This document shows, piece after piece, positions 54,519 to 62,312 of a stretch of 64,000 nt of DNA. Where the stretch lies: NCBI RefSeq assembly GCF_021249405.1, contig NZ_CP089593.1, positions 2,294,001 through 2,358,000 of the forward strand, written 5' to 3'. Source of the DNA: Halobacterium zhouii (GTDB lineage: Archaea > Halobacteriota > Halobacteria > Halobacteriales > Halobacteriaceae). How positions within the stretch are numbered: position 1 is the first letter of the stretch; each line of letters opens with the position of its first letter. Under the pieces are notes generated by a model. That model was not told the origin of the DNA, did no database searches, and saw nothing but the letters and a program-made list of their open reading frames with translations. A program made the position numbers and the translations under genes.

Positions 54519-55541
54519 ATGACAGACCGACGGACGACGGCGTTCGCGGACGCGACCGAGTCCGACGTGCGGGCAGCGTTCGACGCCGAGGACTACGTCG
54601 CGGACGACGACGTCGTGACCACCGTGTTGCTCGCGCTCCGCCTCGGGAAGCCGCTGCTCGTCGAGGGCGAACCGGGCGCGGGGAAGACCGAACTGGCGAA
54701 GGTGCTTGCCGCCGGCTTCGACACCGACCTCGTGCGCCTGCAGTGTTACGAGGGGTTGACCGCGGAGAGCGCGCTGTACGAGTGGAACTACACGAAACAG
54801 TTGCTCGCGGTGCAGCGCGGGAATCGGCACAGTAGCGGAGGCGGTAGCGACGGCGGTGGAAGCGGTAGCGACGGCAATGGAGACGGTAGCGACGGCAGCG
54901 ACGCCGGCGCGGAAGACGGCGAGCGAGGTGAATCCGTGTTTACGGAGGAGTACCTACTGGAGCGACCGCTCCTGCGGGCGTTGCGGAACGACGGAGAAAC
55001 CCCACCGGTGTTGCTCATCGACGAGGTGGACCGCGCGGACGAGGAGTTCGAGGCGCTGCTGCTGGAGGTGCTGAGCGACTTCCAGGTGTCCGTCCCGGAA
55101 CTCGGGACGGTGCGCGCGGAGACGCCGCCGGTCGTCGTCGTCACGTCGAACCGGACCCGGGGGTTGAGCGACGCGCTGAAGCGCCGGTGTCTCTACCTCC
55201 ACGTCTCGCCGCCGTCCTTCGAGAAGGAGCGAGCCATCCTCGCGCGGAAGGTCCCGGAACTCGACGGCGCGGTCGCCGCGGAACTGTGTGCCGCCGCGGG
55301 CCGCCTGCGCGAGGAACCGCTGCGGAAACCGCCGGGCGCCGCCGAAACCATCGACTGGGCGCGCGCGGTCGCAGCGTTACGAACGAACGGAGACGAATCG
55401 CTGTCGAGCGCGGAGGTCGAGCAGACCCTGGGCTGCCTGTTGAAGGAGGTCGAGGACGTCGAGCGCGTGGACGACGACCTGCTCGCGGATCTGCTCGACG
55501 CGGCGAGCGAAGCACGGGCGAGTACGGACGCGGCGAGATGA
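54519..55541 (+). CDS. MoxR-type AAA ATPase, CoxD-like
   Basis: 340 residues. Walker A VEGEPGAGKTELAKVLAA (near 47-64), then the MoxR insertion, Walker B VLLIDEVDRADEEFEALLLEVL (near 164-185), sensor 1 VVVTSNRTRGLSDALKRRCLYL. In Cox clusters, CoxD with CoxE helps mature the molybdenum-copper or MoSe-type active site; a comparable maturation role is inferred here. A low-complexity Gly/Ser/Asp insertion near 107-130 is encoded by a 21-nt tandem repeat (54843-54905). Overlaps the next gene by ATGA. Confidence 0.92.
   Translation: MTDRRTTAFADATESDVRAAFDAEDYVADDDVVTTVLLALRLGKPLLVEGEPGAGKTELAKVLAAGFDTDLVRLQCYEGLTAESALYEWNYTKQLLAVQRGNRHSSGGGSDGGGSGSDGNGDGSDGSDAGAEDGERGESVFTEEYLLERPLLRALRNDGETPPVLLIDEVDRADEEFEALLLEVLSDFQVSVPELGTVRAETPPVVVVTSNRTRGLSDALKRRCLYLHVSPPSFEKERAILARKVPELDGAVAAELCAAAGRLREEPLRKPPGAAETIDWARAVAALRTNGDESLSSAEVEQTLGCLLKEVEDVERVDDDLLADLLDAASEARASTDAAR
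54843..54905 (+). repeat. 21-nt tandem repeat inside the MoxR-type gene
   Basis: Three units starting at 54843, 54864 and 54885, each beginning ggtagcgacggc. They code for a Gly/Ser/Asp-rich loop between Walker A and Walker B, probably a flexible surface excursion. Confidence 0.75.
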
Positions 55542-56809
55542 GCGACGTCCCCGACTTCGAGGTGGCGCGCGACCACGTCCGCGACGAACTCGTGCGGTTC
55601 ACGCGAGCGCTCCGGCGCGCCGGAGTCGGCGTTCCTGCGAACGCGCAGACGACGGCGGCCCGCGCGCTCGTGGAGGTCGGCTTCGACGACGAGAGCCGCG
55701 CGAACGTCGCGCTCCGGGCGTGCCTCGTCACGGAGCGCGAGGACCTCGACACGTTCGACCGCCTGTTCGGGGAGTTCTGGCGCCGGCTCACCGCCGGCGT
55801 GACACCCGAGGGATCCGCCGAACGGCGCGAGGACGACCCCGACGGCGGGTTCGCGCCCCTCGGCGGCGCGCCAGCAGACGAGCGGGTCGAGGAGTCCAGT
55901 GGGCGCGAGACGGACGGCGACAGCGACGACCAGCGCGGAGCCGCCGCGTCGTCGTCGCTGGGCGGCGTCGTCAGCAAGAACGCGGGCGAGCACGTCGGCG
56001 AACACGTGGCCACGAAGCGAAGTCCGACGGGAACCCCGACCCCGGTGGCCGCCGCGACGACGACCCCGGACCAGGAGTTCGAGCGCGCGTTCGCGGACCT
56101 CACCGACGCGCTCGCTGGACTGCGAGGGCGGCGGTGGACGGCGGGCGGCGACGAGCGAGCGGACGCCCGGCGCGCGCTCCGCTCGAGTTTCGGCACGGGC
56201 GGTATCGTGGTCTCGATGCCCCAGCGCGAGCGCACGCGGCCCGCGGTGCGCGCACTCCTGCTCGTGGACGTGAGCCAGTCCGTCCTCGACACCGTCGACC
56301 GCTCCTTCCTGCTGGGATTCTTGCGGCGCGCTCGCGCGGACTGGCGGGACGCCAGCGTCTACTTCTTCGACGAGGAGTTGCGGGACGTCTCCAACGCGTT
56401 CGACGCGCCCTCGCAGACCGCGGCCCTCGACGCGCTGGAGCGTGCGGAAGCGGAGTGGGGTGGCGGCACCCGCATCGGCGCGTCGCTCGCGCAACTGCCG
56501 CCGGACGCCGTCGACCACCGCACTGACGTGTTCGTCGTGAGCGACGGCCTCGAAACCGGGGACGTCGCGGAACTGGAGCGAGCACTCTCGGGCATCGCGC
56601 AGCGCGCGGCGAGTGTCCGCTGGCTGAACCCGCTCGCGGCGTCGCCCGCCTACGAGCCGGCGGCTCGCGGCATGGCGGCGGCACAGCCGTTCGTGGACGG
56701 CATCTTCGCGTTCAGTGAGGCGGCAGACCTCACGGAACTGGCGCGACAGCTCCGGACGCGCGGCCCGCGCGAACGCGTCGGCTACGAGTACGATTCGCGC
56801 CGCGAGTGA
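55538..56809 (+). CDS. VWA-domain protein, CoxE-like
   Basis: 423 residues from the ATG overlapping the previous stop (ATGA). The C-terminal VWA_CoxE domain shows the MIDAS motif LLLVDVSQSVLDTVDRSF near 246-263 and the later VFVVSDGLETGDVAELE. The first ~90 residues (FTRALRRAGVGVPANAQTTAARAL...TFDRLFGEFWRRL) are the conserved CoxE N-terminal helix set. A ~110-residue low-complexity piece separates them. CoxE partners the MoxR ATPase. Last gene of the cluster; a tRNA gene on the other strand follows. Confidence 0.92.
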   Translation: MSDVPDFEVARDHVRDELVRFTRALRRAGVGVPANAQTTAARALVEVGFDDESRANVALRACLVTEREDLDTFDRLFGEFWRRLTAGVTPEGSAERREDDPDGGFAPLGGAPADERVEESSGRETDGDSDDQRGAAASSSLGGVVSKNAGEHVGEHVATKRSPTGTPTPVAAATTTPDQEFERAFADLTDALAGLRGRRWTAGGDERADARRALRSSFGTGGIVVSMPQRERTRPAVRALLLVDVSQSVLDTVDRSFLLGFLRRARADWRDASVYFFDEELRDVSNAFDAPSQTAALDALERAEAEWGGGTRIGASLAQLPPDAVDHRTDVFVVSDGLETGDVAELERALSGIAQRAASVRWLNPLAASPAYEPAARGMAAAQPFVDGIFAFSEAADLTELARQLRTRGPRERVGYEYDSRRE

Positions 56810-56935
56810 ACGCGACAGGCGGCACTGGACGTGTGACGTCGAAGCAGCAGTCTACTGGATTCGAACCGGAGCCAGACTGGCGTCTCCCCGGGTTCGAATT
56901 CAGACGATTCGCTCCGCGCGTGACGGGTCGGAGAA

Positions 56936-57008
56936 TAGTTCCGGGAAGATTCGAACTTCCGTCGTTGCCCCCAGAAGGCAACAGGATTGGCCACTACCCC
57001 ACGGAACT
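56936..57008 (-). tRNA. tRNA-Gln (anticodon CTG)
   Basis: 73 nt. Acceptor arms AGTTCCG/CGGAACT pair fully, discriminator A. D arm contains GGGTAGTGGCC. Anticodon stem TTGCC/GGCAA encloses TTCTGGG, anticodon CTG, read from codon CAG. T arm GGAAG-TTCGAAT-CTTCC. CCA is not encoded, as usual in archaea. No intron. Two further TTCGAA-type sequences lie 35-75 bp to its left without the other arms. Confidence 0.95.
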
Positions 57009-57033
57009 GCCTGCACCCAAATGGAGTGCAGGC
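57009..57033 (-). promoter_or_regulatory. Hairpin leader and promoter of tRNA-Gln
   Basis: GCCTGCAC and GTGCAGGC pair (8 bp) immediately 5' of the tRNA acceptor, with loop TCCATTTGG. Just upstream on the minus strand is cataagcc, a TATA-like sequence about 30 nt before. The hairpin may be part of the transcribed 5' leader or a duplicate processing signal. Confidence 0.5.
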
Positions 57034-57145
57034 GGGCTTATGAGTGTTGCGAACCGCGGTGAACGGGGTTCACGGCACTCTAGCGGTGGCCCCCGAACGT
57101 GCACACACCGACGCCTATTTGCCGTCGTGGAATGCATGTTTTCGC

Positions 57146-57748
57146 ATGTACGTCGGACGGTTCGTCGTCGTCGGTCCGGACGTCGCCGCCTACCGGGTGT
57201 CCTCGCGGTCGTTCCCGAATCGCCGCGTGGTGGAGCGCGAGGACGCGCTGACGGTCGCGCCGACGCCGGACGCGCCAGAGACCGAGAACCCCTACGTGTC
57301 GTACAACTGCTACCGCGAGGCGGCGGGCCACGCCGTCGTCGGAAACGGCTCGCACGTCGACCCGATCGCCGAGAAACTCGAACTGGGGTATCCGGCGCGG
57401 GACGCGCTCGCCGAGAGCCTGCTCGCGCTCGACTACGAGAAGGACGACTACGACACGCCCCGCATCGCGGGCGTGCTCGGGCCTAACGACAGTTCGTTCG
57501 TCGGCACCGTCCGGAAGGACGCGCTGCTCGTCGAGGCCGTCGACGAGCCGACGCTCGTCGCGACCTACGAGAAAGACAGCCCCGAACCCATCGGGTTCGA
57601 TGCGACGGACGGCGGGGACGGCGCAGTGACCGCGAGCGCGGCCGCGCGGGAGGCGTACAGCGCGGCGTTCGAGCACGTGGTCTGTGCGGTCGGTGTGGTG
57701 CGCGAGGACGGTGGCTACGAGACGGCCATCGTGAACGACGGAGAGTGA
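57146..57748 (+). CDS. purO: IMP cyclohydrolase, archaeal type
   Basis: 200 residues from the ATG at 57146 ([20 protein letters not shown]); a longer open frame back to 57044 is rejected because a TATA-like cctatttgcc (57112) lies within it. PurO closes the purine ring of FAICAR to IMP, the last step of purine synthesis in many archaea. Characteristic: [11 protein letters not shown] near 16-26, [12 protein letters not shown] near 50, and [13 protein letters not shown] near 67-79, plus RIAGVL. No bacterial PurH is present nearby. The DedA-like gene follows after 43 nt. Confidence 0.93.
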   Translation: MYVGRFVVVGPDVAAYRVSSRSFPNRRVVEREDALTVAPTPDAPETENPYVSYNCYREAAGHAVVGNGSHVDPIAEKLELGYPARDALAESLLALDYEKDDYDTPRIAGVLGPNDSSFVGTVRKDALLVEAVDEPTLVATYEKDSPEPIGFDATDGGDGAVTASAAAREAYSAAFEHVVCAVGVVREDGGYETAIVNDGE

Positions 57749-57791
57749 ACACAAGACGGTTCGCCGAGCAGTCCGTAGACCACCCAGACGC

Positions 57792-58466
57792 GTGCTCGGT
57801 GGATTAACCCAGGCAGCAGTCGAGTTTCTTACGCGATACGGCTACCTCGCGCTGTTCGTCTTCGCGTTCCTGGAGACGTCGATGGTGTTCCCGTTGCTCC
57901 CCAGTGAACTCGTCCTCCCGGTTGCCGCGGGGTTACTGGTTCACGGCCCGGTCACGCTCGTCGCGTTCGCGCTCGTCGCCGCGGGCGGCGCGACGGCCGG
58001 GAGCCTCTTCGCGTACGTTGTCTTCGGGACGGCCGGCGTGCGGGCGGCCGACCGGTACGGGGCGTACGTTCGCGTCTCCCAGACCGACATCGAGCGGAGC
58101 CGGCGGTGGTTCCAGCGGTGGGGCGAGACCGCCGTGCTCTGGGGCCGCCTGCTCCCCGTCCTCCGGTCGGTGATCTCGATTCCGGCCGGGTTCGCGCGGA
58201 TGAACCGCGCGACGTTCGCGGCGTACTCCGCGGTCGGCAGTCTGTTGTTCGCGCTCGGCGTCGGGGCGGTCGTCTACTACGGGAGACAGCGGTCGGTGTA
58301 CTCGTTCGTCTGGGTCGCGCTGCCCGACTGGCTGACGGCCCCGCTCGCGGCGTCGCCCGTGCTCGCCGTGTTGCTCGGCGGCCTGGTGCTCGTCGCGCTC
58401 GGTGTCGGCTGGCGGTACGCTCGGCGTCGCCGGGAGGACGGTACCGGTGACGGACCCGAGGACTAA
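57792..58466 (+). CDS. DedA/SNARE-associated family membrane protein
   Basis: 224 residues from a GTG start. Four to five hydrophobic segments. Family motifs: FAFLETSMVFPLLPSELVLPVAAGLL (near 23-48, with the E...P region) and WGETAVLWGRLLPVLRSVISIPAGFARM (near 110-137, R-x3-P-x-(I/V) motif), the DedA core also used by lipid scramblases. Probably transports or flips phospholipids or related lipids; not provable by sequence. Confidence 0.9.
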   Translation: MLGGLTQAAVEFLTRYGYLALFVFAFLETSMVFPLLPSELVLPVAAGLLVHGPVTLVAFALVAAGGATAGSLFAYVVFGTAGVRAADRYGAYVRVSQTDIERSRRWFQRWGETAVLWGRLLPVLRSVISIPAGFARMNRATFAAYSAVGSLLFALGVGAVVYYGRQRSVYSFVWVALPDWLTAPLAASPVLAVLLGGLVLVALGVGWRYARRRREDGTGDGPED

Positions 58467-58491
58467 GGGCGAGCGCGACCCAGAAGCAGCC

Positions 58492-59151
58492 ATGAAGGTC
58501 GGCGTCATCTCGGACATCCACTCGAATCTGGTCGCGCTGGAGGCCGTGCTCGAGGATATGCCGGACGTGGACCGTCTGGTCTGCGCGGGCGACGTCGTCG
58601 GCTACAACCCGTGGCCCGCGGAGTGCGTGGACGCGGTCCGGGAACGGGACGTGCCGACGGTGATGGGGAACCACGACCGGATGGTGGCGACCGGCCGGAA
58701 CTTCCGCGGGAACTCGATGGCGGAAGCGGGCGTGAAACACGCCGTCGAGGAGCTGAACGACGTACAGCGGACGTGGGTGGAGAACCTCCCTCGGGAGCGA
58801 ACGCTGGCGGACGGCCGCGTGAAACTCGTCCACGACCACCCCGAGGTCCAGGACAAGTACACGTACCCCGAGGAGTTCGGCCCGCACCTGCTCGGTGACG
58901 AGGACGTCCTGATTCTGGGGCACACGCACGTCCAGCACCACGAGACGTACGACGACGGCGTCGTGATGAACCCGGGAAGCGTCGGCCAGCCGCGGGACCG
59001 CGACCCCCGGGCGGCGTACGCCGTCCTCGACCTGGACGCGCTCGAAGTCGAAGAGCACCGGGTCGAGTACGACGTCGAGCGGGTTCAGGAGGGGGTTCGG
59101 AAGGCAGGGCTGCCGTCGGGGACGGCCGACCGGCTTGCGGAAGGGCGATAA
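58492..59151 (+). CDS. Calcineurin-like metallophosphoesterase (YfcE/MJ0936 type)
   Basis: 219 residues from the ATG at 58492 (MKVGVISDIHSNLVAL). Metal-binding motifs in order: SDIHSN, CAGDVVGYNP, MGNHDRM, and a late GHTHVQHHETY. The MJ0936-type enzymes hydrolyse phosphodiesters such as model substrates or cyclic nucleotides. Substrate unknown. It converges on the tryptophanase gene, with an array of hairpins between them. Confidence 0.92.
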   Translation: MKVGVISDIHSNLVALEAVLEDMPDVDRLVCAGDVVGYNPWPAECVDAVRERDVPTVMGNHDRMVATGRNFRGNSMAEAGVKHAVEELNDVQRTWVENLPRERTLADGRVKLVHDHPEVQDKYTYPEEFGPHLLGDEDVLILGHTHVQHHETYDDGVVMNPGSVGQPRDRDPRAAYAVLDLDALEVEEHRVEYDVERVQEGVRKAGLPSGTADRLAEGR

Positions 59152-59461
59152 CAGGCTCGTTTTCCAGTGTGCTAGTCACCCGACCACACAGCCGGTAGCC
59201 TGGAGGATTGAAAGGGCGAGGGGCGCGTGACGGCGAAGCCGTCCTCAGAACGCTTCGCGTTCTGATGGGCTGCACAAATCGCCATGGCGATTTGTGAACG
59301 TCACGTTATGTGGAGGTCGGCGCAGCCGACCTCCCACTCGCGGCCGGAGGCCTTGCGCGCCTCCGCGACCCCTATCCGCAATTTGCGGATATGTCGCGGA
59401 GCGGGCGCGAGAGCGCCGAGGGCTTTCAGGTAGCGTCGAAATCAGAAGAGACAGCGCTCAC
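59152..59461. other. Hairpin-rich spacer between convergent genes
   Basis: 310 bp, no gene. Starts with a piece carrying GGATTGAAAGGGCGAGGGGCG, also present in part at 40438, then the hairpin array listed separately, then the 3' end of the tryptophanase gene. Confidence 0.7.
59230..59417. repeat. Array of seven consecutive hairpins
   Basis: In order: ACGGC-gaa-GCCGT (59230), TCAGAACGC-ttc-GCGTTCTGA (59245), CACAAATCGC/GCGATTTGTG (59273), GGAGGTCGGC-gca-GCCGACCTCC (59312), CGGAGGC/GCCTCCG (59345), ATCCGCAA-t-TTGCGGAT (59374) inside an outer CGCGAC/GTCGCG pair, and GGCGC-gaga-GCGCC (59404). Nearly every base of a 190-bp stretch belongs to a perfect stem. Loops are mostly 3-4 nt. Confidence 0.9.
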
Positions 59462-60838
59462 TCAGTCTAGTGGTCGGAGTTCAGCCGAGAAGTGCCGGAG
59501 TTCCGGCATCGAGGAGTTGGAGACGATTTCCAGACCCGGAATCTCGTCGGCGCGCTCGCAGACAGCTTCGGCGGTGTCCGCGACGTGTTCGACGTGGTCG
59601 GGGCCGTAGGTGCGCCGCGGAAGCGCGAGACGGACGAGGTCCGCGCGCTCCGTTTCGGGGAACGCGAAGCGACCCAACTCGACGCCGCGGACGCCGCCTT
59701 CGCGGTAGAGTTCGCAGACGAACGCCTGTCCGGGGAACTCCTCGCGGGGGATGTGGGGGAGGGCTTCGTTAGCGTCGATGTAGACGGCGTGGCCGCCCGC
59801 TGGCTGGTAAACGGGAACGTCGCGGTCGGCGAGTTGCTCGCAGAGCGATTCGACCTGAGCGACGCGTTCGGCGACGTATGGCGGTTCGACGGCTTCCCGG
59901 AGTCCTTCGGCGAACGCCGCGAGGTCGCGACCCGCCATACCGCCGTACGTGGAAAAGCCCTCGAAGAGGATGCCGCGCTGGCGGCACGCTTCGAAGAGCT
60001 CGTCCTGGCCGTCGGCGACGCCGACGAACCCGCCGATGTTGACGAGACCGTCTTTCTTTCCGCTCATCACGCACGCGTCGGCGTACGAGAGTTGCTCGCG
60101 GGCGATGTCCGCGACCGAGGCGTCCGCGAATTCAGTCTCGCGCTGCTGGACGAAGTGGGCGTTCTCCGCGAACCGGCAGGCGTCGACGACGAGCGTCGCG
60201 TCGATGCTGTCGGCGAAGTCGGCGACCTCGCGGGTGTTCTCGACGCTCACCGGCTGGCCCGCCATCGTGTTGTTCGTGATAGTGAGCACGACCACGGGGA
60301 CGTTGTCGGCGCCGACGTCGTCGACGACCGCGCGGGCCGTCTCGACCGAGAAGTTGCCTTTGAACGGGTCGTCGGCGTGCATGTCGGTCGCGCCATCGAC
60401 CGGACAGTCCACGGGGTCGCCGCCGTTCGCGGCGACGTGGGCGCGCGTCGTGTCGAAGTGCGCGTTGTTGAGGACGGTGTCGCCTTCCTCGACGAGCGCG
60501 CCGTAGATGACGTTCTCGGCGCCGCGACCCTGGTGGGCGGGGACGATGCGGTCGAAGCCCATGACGTCTTCGACCGCGGTTTCGAGTTCGCGGAAGCCGT
60601 CGCTGCCGGCGTAGGCTTCGTCGCCGCGGAACAGCGCGGCCCACTGCTGGTTGCTCATCGTGCCGGTGCCCGAGTCCGTGAGGAGGTCGACGAAGACGTC
60701 CTCGCTGTCGAGGTTGAAGACGTTGTAGCCCGCCGCTTCGAGAGCGGCCTCGCGCTCGTCGCGCGGGAGGAGCGTGACGGGGTCGACCATCGTCGCCTTG
60801 TAGGAGCGCACAGGAAACGGAGGGGGTTGGATGGACAT
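59462..60838 (-). CDS. tnaA: Tryptophanase (beta-eliminating lyase)
   Basis: 458 residues from the ATG at 60838 (MSIQPPPFPVRSYKATMVD); upstream codons look non-coding. PLP-dependent cleavage of tryptophan to indole, pyruvate and ammonia. PLP lysine is K262 in CVMSGKKDGLVNIGGF. Two residues favour tryptophanase over tyrosine phenol-lyase: Asp in AHFDTTRAH (E. coli Asp137 position) and His in the C-terminal ELRHFSAELRP (E. coli His463 position). However, SGKKDGLVNIGGF is more like phenol-lyase. A palindrome at 60865-60886 lies just before the start. Confidence 0.88.
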   Translation of the reverse strand: MSIQPPPFPVRSYKATMVDPVTLLPRDEREAALEAAGYNVFNLDSEDVFVDLLTDSGTGTMSNQQWAALFRGDEAYAGSDGFRELETAVEDVMGFDRIVPAHQGRGAENVIYGALVEEGDTVLNNAHFDTTRAHVAANGGDPVDCPVDGATDMHADDPFKGNFSVETARAVVDDVGADNVPVVVLTITNNTMAGQPVSVENTREVADFADSIDATLVVDACRFAENAHFVQQRETEFADASVADIAREQLSYADACVMSGKKDGLVNIGGFVGVADGQDELFEACRQRGILFEGFSTYGGMAGRDLAAFAEGLREAVEPPYVAERVAQVESLCEQLADRDVPVYQPAGGHAVYIDANEALPHIPREEFPGQAFVCELYREGGVRGVELGRFAFPETERADLVRLALPRRTYGPDHVEHVADTAEAVCERADEIPGLEIVSNSSMPELRHFSAELRPLD

Positions 60839-60864
60839 AGTTCCCCGCGTCAGAACGTCGTTCT

Positions 60865-60886
60865 CCAGTGTACAGACCTGTACTGG
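60865..60886 (-). promoter_or_regulatory. Palindromic operator candidate upstream of tnaA
   Basis: CCAG-tg-TACAG-ac-CTGTA-CTGG, a near-perfect inverted repeat, 27-48 nt before the tnaA ATG and therefore in the core promoter zone. Haloarchaeal Lrp/AsnC or TrpR-like regulators bind such TAC...GTA dyads, so control by an amino-acid-sensing regulator is inferred. The tna gene stands alone, consistent with its own regulation. Confidence 0.45.
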
Positions 60887-60965
60887 TGATGCCGAGTGCG
60901 TCCGACGTGTACTTCGAGTGGAACGTTTCGCGCGGAGTAGAACGGGGCTGGAGCGCCGGGTGGGA

Positions 60966-62150
60966 TTACGAGTCGAAGTGGCGCTGGACGATGTCGAGGG
61001 TCTCCTCGCGGTCCGCCCAGTCCACGAACACCGCGACCGAGGTGGCACTGGAGACGACGTCGATGACGTTGATGGCGGCGTCCGCGAGCGGGTCGACGAT
61101 TCGGCGGAGCACGCCCGGGCGGTTCGGGAACTCGCCGCCGAGCACGCGCACCACGGCGATGTTGTCGGTGACCGTCACCGAGGAGAGTTCGTCGTCGCCG
61201 ACGACCTCGCGGTGGAGGACGTTCTCCGCGCGCTCCGCGATGGATTCGTCCACGTAGAACGTCATCGAGTCCATCCCCGAGGCCACCGCGTCGACGTTGA
61301 TGTCGCTCTCGGCGAGCGCCGTCGACAGCGTCGACATGATGCCGGACTGGTTCCGTATCGCGCGCCCAGCGACGGTGAGACAGGCCAGCGGGTCCTCGCG
61401 CATGTCGATCATGTTCTCGAAGGTGCCCTCGACGTGGGTGCCGCCCGAGAGCAGGTCGCCGTGCTGGTAGTGGATGACGCGGACCGCGAGGTCGTCGTCC
61501 TTGAACGAGAGCGCCGAGGGCGCGAGCACCTCCGCGCCGCGGAAGGAGAGATTCCGGAGTTCGTCGACCGTGATCTCGCCGACGTTCCGCGCGCCCTCGA
61601 CGACGTGCGGGTCGCCGGTCATAACCCCCTCCACGTCCGTGACAATGACCACTTCGTCGGCGTCCGCGTACCGCCCGAGCATCACCGCCGTGGTGTCCGA
61701 GCCGCCGCGCCCGAGCGTCGTCACGCCACCCTCGGGGCCCTCGGCGAGAAACCCCGTGATGACGGGGACGGTGGCGTCGAGTTCCTCGGCGAGTTCTTCG
61801 GTCCGTCGGCGCGTCGCCTCGGCGTCCACGTCGCCGTGGCCGTCGGTCACGACCGGCCAGTCGGGGTGGCCGGGTTCGACGTACTCGGCGTTCACGCCGC
61901 GCGCGGCGAGCGCGGCCTTCAGCATCCGCACCGCGGTACGCTCGCCCATCGAGACGATCTCCGCGCGGTCGGCCTCCTCGGCGTCGAACGTGATCTCCTC
62001 TAGCAGTTCGTCGGTGGCATCCCCCATCGCGCTCGCGACGACCGCTATCTCGTGGCCGGCGGCGACGGCGTCGGCGACGGAGTCCGCGGCGCGCTCGACG
62101 CGCTCGCCGCTGCCGAGACTGGTGCCGCCGAACTTCGCGATTACGCGCAT
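60966..62150 (-). CDS. lysC: Aspartate kinase
   Basis: 394 residues. Phosphorylates aspartate at the head of the lysine/threonine/methionine pathway. Kinase motifs: KFGGTSLGSGERVERAA (near 6-22), VVASAMGDATDELLEEI, and VTTLGRGGSDTTAVMLG (near 155-171, the substrate and ATP loop), VIVTDVEGVMTGDP. Two ACT domains at the C-terminus (about 265-325 and 330-394: CLTVAGRAIRNQSGIMSTLS and VAVVRVLGGEFPNRPGVLRRI) suggest allosteric feedback by amino acids. It is separated from tnaA by 127 nt. Confidence 0.96.
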   Translation of the reverse strand: MRVIAKFGGTSLGSGERVERAADSVADAVAAGHEIAVVASAMGDATDELLEEITFDAEEADRAEIVSMGERTAVRMLKAALAARGVNAEYVEPGHPDWPVVTDGHGDVDAEATRRRTEELAEELDATVPVITGFLAEGPEGGVTTLGRGGSDTTAVMLGRYADADEVVIVTDVEGVMTGDPHVVEGARNVGEITVDELRNLSFRGAEVLAPSALSFKDDDLAVRVIHYQHGDLLSGGTHVEGTFENMIDMREDPLACLTVAGRAIRNQSGIMSTLSTALAESDINVDAVASGMDSMTFYVDESIAERAENVLHREVVGDDELSSVTVTDNIAVVRVLGGEFPNRPGVLRRIVDPLADAAINVIDVVSSATSVAVFVDWADREETLDIVQRHFDS

Positions 62151-62312
62151 CGCCGCTCACCGACCGCGCGAGACGCACTCATTGTCGGGCGTAGGCACTG
62201 CCCGGTAGATAACTGCTTGCATCACCGAAACAGTCGCCGGCGACGGGACGACCCGCGTTCGAGACGGCTATCCACCGTCCGGATTAAGGTAGTCGGGTAC
62301 GAACGAGTAGCT

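Noticed and set aside
56860..56900. A second tRNA gene next to tRNA-Gln
   Set aside because: Only T-loop-like pieces are present; acceptor, D and anticodon arms cannot be folded.
59462..60838. Tyrosine phenol-lyase
   Set aside because: Asp in FDTT and His in LRHF at the specificity positions match tryptophanase.
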